From contig JAIMKV010000008.1 of assembly GCA_020692205.1 (NCBI GenBank), positions 39,428-103,427 of the forward strand: a stretch of DNA of 64,000 bases, read 5' to 3'. Shown here one piece after another: positions 63,350-64,000 of the stretch; within the stretch, counting starts at the first letter, position 1; each line of letters opens with the position of its first letter. The notes under the pieces were generated by a model. It was not told the DNA's origin. It did no database searches and saw only the letters and a program-made list of their open reading frames with translations. The stretch is from Myxosarcina sp. GA_180221_E-2-1-MAG-40_15. GTDB lineage: Bacteria > Cyanobacteriota > Cyanobacteriia > Cyanobacteriales > Xenococcaceae. The position numbers and the translations under genes were made by a program.

Positions 63350-64000
63350 TAACTTATCGCCGACTTAATCAGCAAATACCAACATCAATTTGGTTTGGAA
63401 TAGCATTATCGTTCCCAAAAAAGTCATTAAACTAACATTATTTAAATGCAAAAATATCTGGTATGTGTATTGATACGTCTTGAATAATTACTTGTGATTA
63501 ATTCTGAGCTGCTTTTGACTCAAAATAACAATTTATTTGGGTTAGATATTTGCTAAGTTTAAATATGTCGAAATACTAGTTGTACAAATGGTTTTGAAAA
63601 TATGAAAGGTAAATTAAACAAAAGTTAGTCAGATAAGCTCATAAGATGCGATCGCATTTCTAGAATCACTGACAGTGAGATTTTACAAGCTGAATCAAAT
63701 TTCGTCTTCCTGAAAATAAACTCAAGGTAACGCTCAAAGCAACCAGACTATTAATTGAGTCATTACTGCTGAGCTTGAATTGAATTAAAATTTAGTATTT
63801 ATACTCTGCATCTTGTGTAAACTAGTTAGCTGATACTGAATAAATCAGCCAGTTTAAATTTTTGCTAATCTTGCTTGAAGCAGATTGAGCTAATTCTTGG
63901 AAAAATAGGGCGGACGATGGGACTTGAACCTGCGATCAAGCCTTAGAACCCCTGAAATCTCGTAAATTTTAACAATATTCGCTCAATAATTAACTATTAG
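63350..64000. other. Non-coding end region upstream of the taxis operon
   Basis: This 651-base AT-rich region has no convincing gene. It should carry the taxis operon's promoter near 63350-63450, but no clear -35/-10 pair stands out. A single HIP1-like octamer occurs at about 63648-63656. The last 100 bases contain a tRNA-like fragment (63908-63950). Confidence 0.5.
63908..63950 (-). other. Sequence resembling the 3' half of a tRNA
   Basis: On the minus strand the bases TTCTAAGG, then GCAGGTTCAAGTCCC, resemble an anticodon loop with UCU or CCU-type arginine flavour and a T-arm with the TTCAAGT loop. The T-stem 3' side (CCCAT) pairs poorly with GCAGG, and the sequence upstream of the loop has no matching anticodon stem or D-arm. 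It is not a working tRNA. It could be a scar left where an element integrated at a tRNA gene, or the 3' exon of an interrupted tRNA whose 5' part lies outside the window. Confidence 0.35.

Noticed and set aside
63908..63950. A functional tRNA gene
   Set aside because: The T-stem pairs at only two or three positions and no acceptor 5' strand, D-arm or anticodon stem can be found upstream on the minus strand.

Overview
The window reads as a cyanobacterial chromosome segment. HIP1-type octamers (GCGATCGC) are scattered through most genes. Several products belong to cyanobacterial families: NtcA, DUF3769, DUF3084, DUF3146-like, a short three-domain ribosomal protein S1 and a Pix/Tax-like taxis operon. 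Heptameric tandem repeats (AGAAGTC/AAAAGTC) of the kind known from cyanobacteria also occur. Base composition is AT-leaning, and most of the housekeeping genes look intact. A pleurocapsalean or chroococcalean relative is plausible, but that is inference.

Layout. 1-4.2 kb (minus strand): a possible edge-truncated coding fragment, a PKHD-type 2-oxoglutarate dioxygenase, an MGT-family glycosyltransferase, a secreted protein of unknown function with a Gly-Gly-Glu tract, and a two-domain multicopper oxidase with a Tat signal. 4.4-6.9 kb: mreB-mreC-mreD, with a heptamer tandem repeat between mreC and mreD. 7.0-10.4 kb: a GH38 alpha-mannosidase carrying a low-complexity in-frame insertion. 10.7-14.5 kb: rfbC-rfbD-rfbA-rfbB for dTDP-L-rhamnose, followed by the same heptamer family in opposite orientation.

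14.6-29.6 kb is the most unusual part. It holds two very large TPR-glycosyltransferase fusions (1273 and 1722 residues, the second with a duplicated module around an LRGWAID/LRGWVLPD-type motif), three PAPS-dependent sulfotransferase-like proteins (one with a TPR-like tail) and an AlgX/AlgJ-like SGNH protein fused to an HY-x3-G-x2-EGR module. With the rhamnose genes upstream, this looks like a locus for a rhamnose-containing, sulfated and perhaps O-acetylated surface glycan. No flippase, polymerase or export gene is visible, so the route to the surface is unknown.

29.6-42.8 kb is mostly housekeeping: DUF3769 (outer-membrane LptD-like), RNase Z, ribosomal protein S1, a dienelactone-hydrolase-like protein, HisB, FabI, NtcA, DUF3084, a YqgF-fold nuclease-like protein, a DUF3146-like protein, a DUF697-type GTPase and AsnRS. 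43.0-46.6 kb holds three linked genes: a lipoprotein combining a solute-binding domain with a VWA domain, a small membrane coiled-coil protein and a second homologous solute-binding protein, with no transporter. 46.8-50.9 kb (minus): Frr, PyrH, a thioredoxin-fold protein that has lost its CxxC, an agmatinase-family protein, a DCC-family protein and endonuclease V. 51.4-54.6 kb: a pentapeptide-repeat protein and PNPase.

54.7-63.3 kb (minus) is a taxis operon, transcribed as PatA/PixG-like regulator, double-CheW protein, two chemoreceptors (one PilJ-like), hybrid CheA and two nearly identical CheB-type receivers with no methylesterase domain. The last 650 bases are non-coding and end in a sequence resembling the 3' half of a tRNA on the minus strand, possibly an integration scar.
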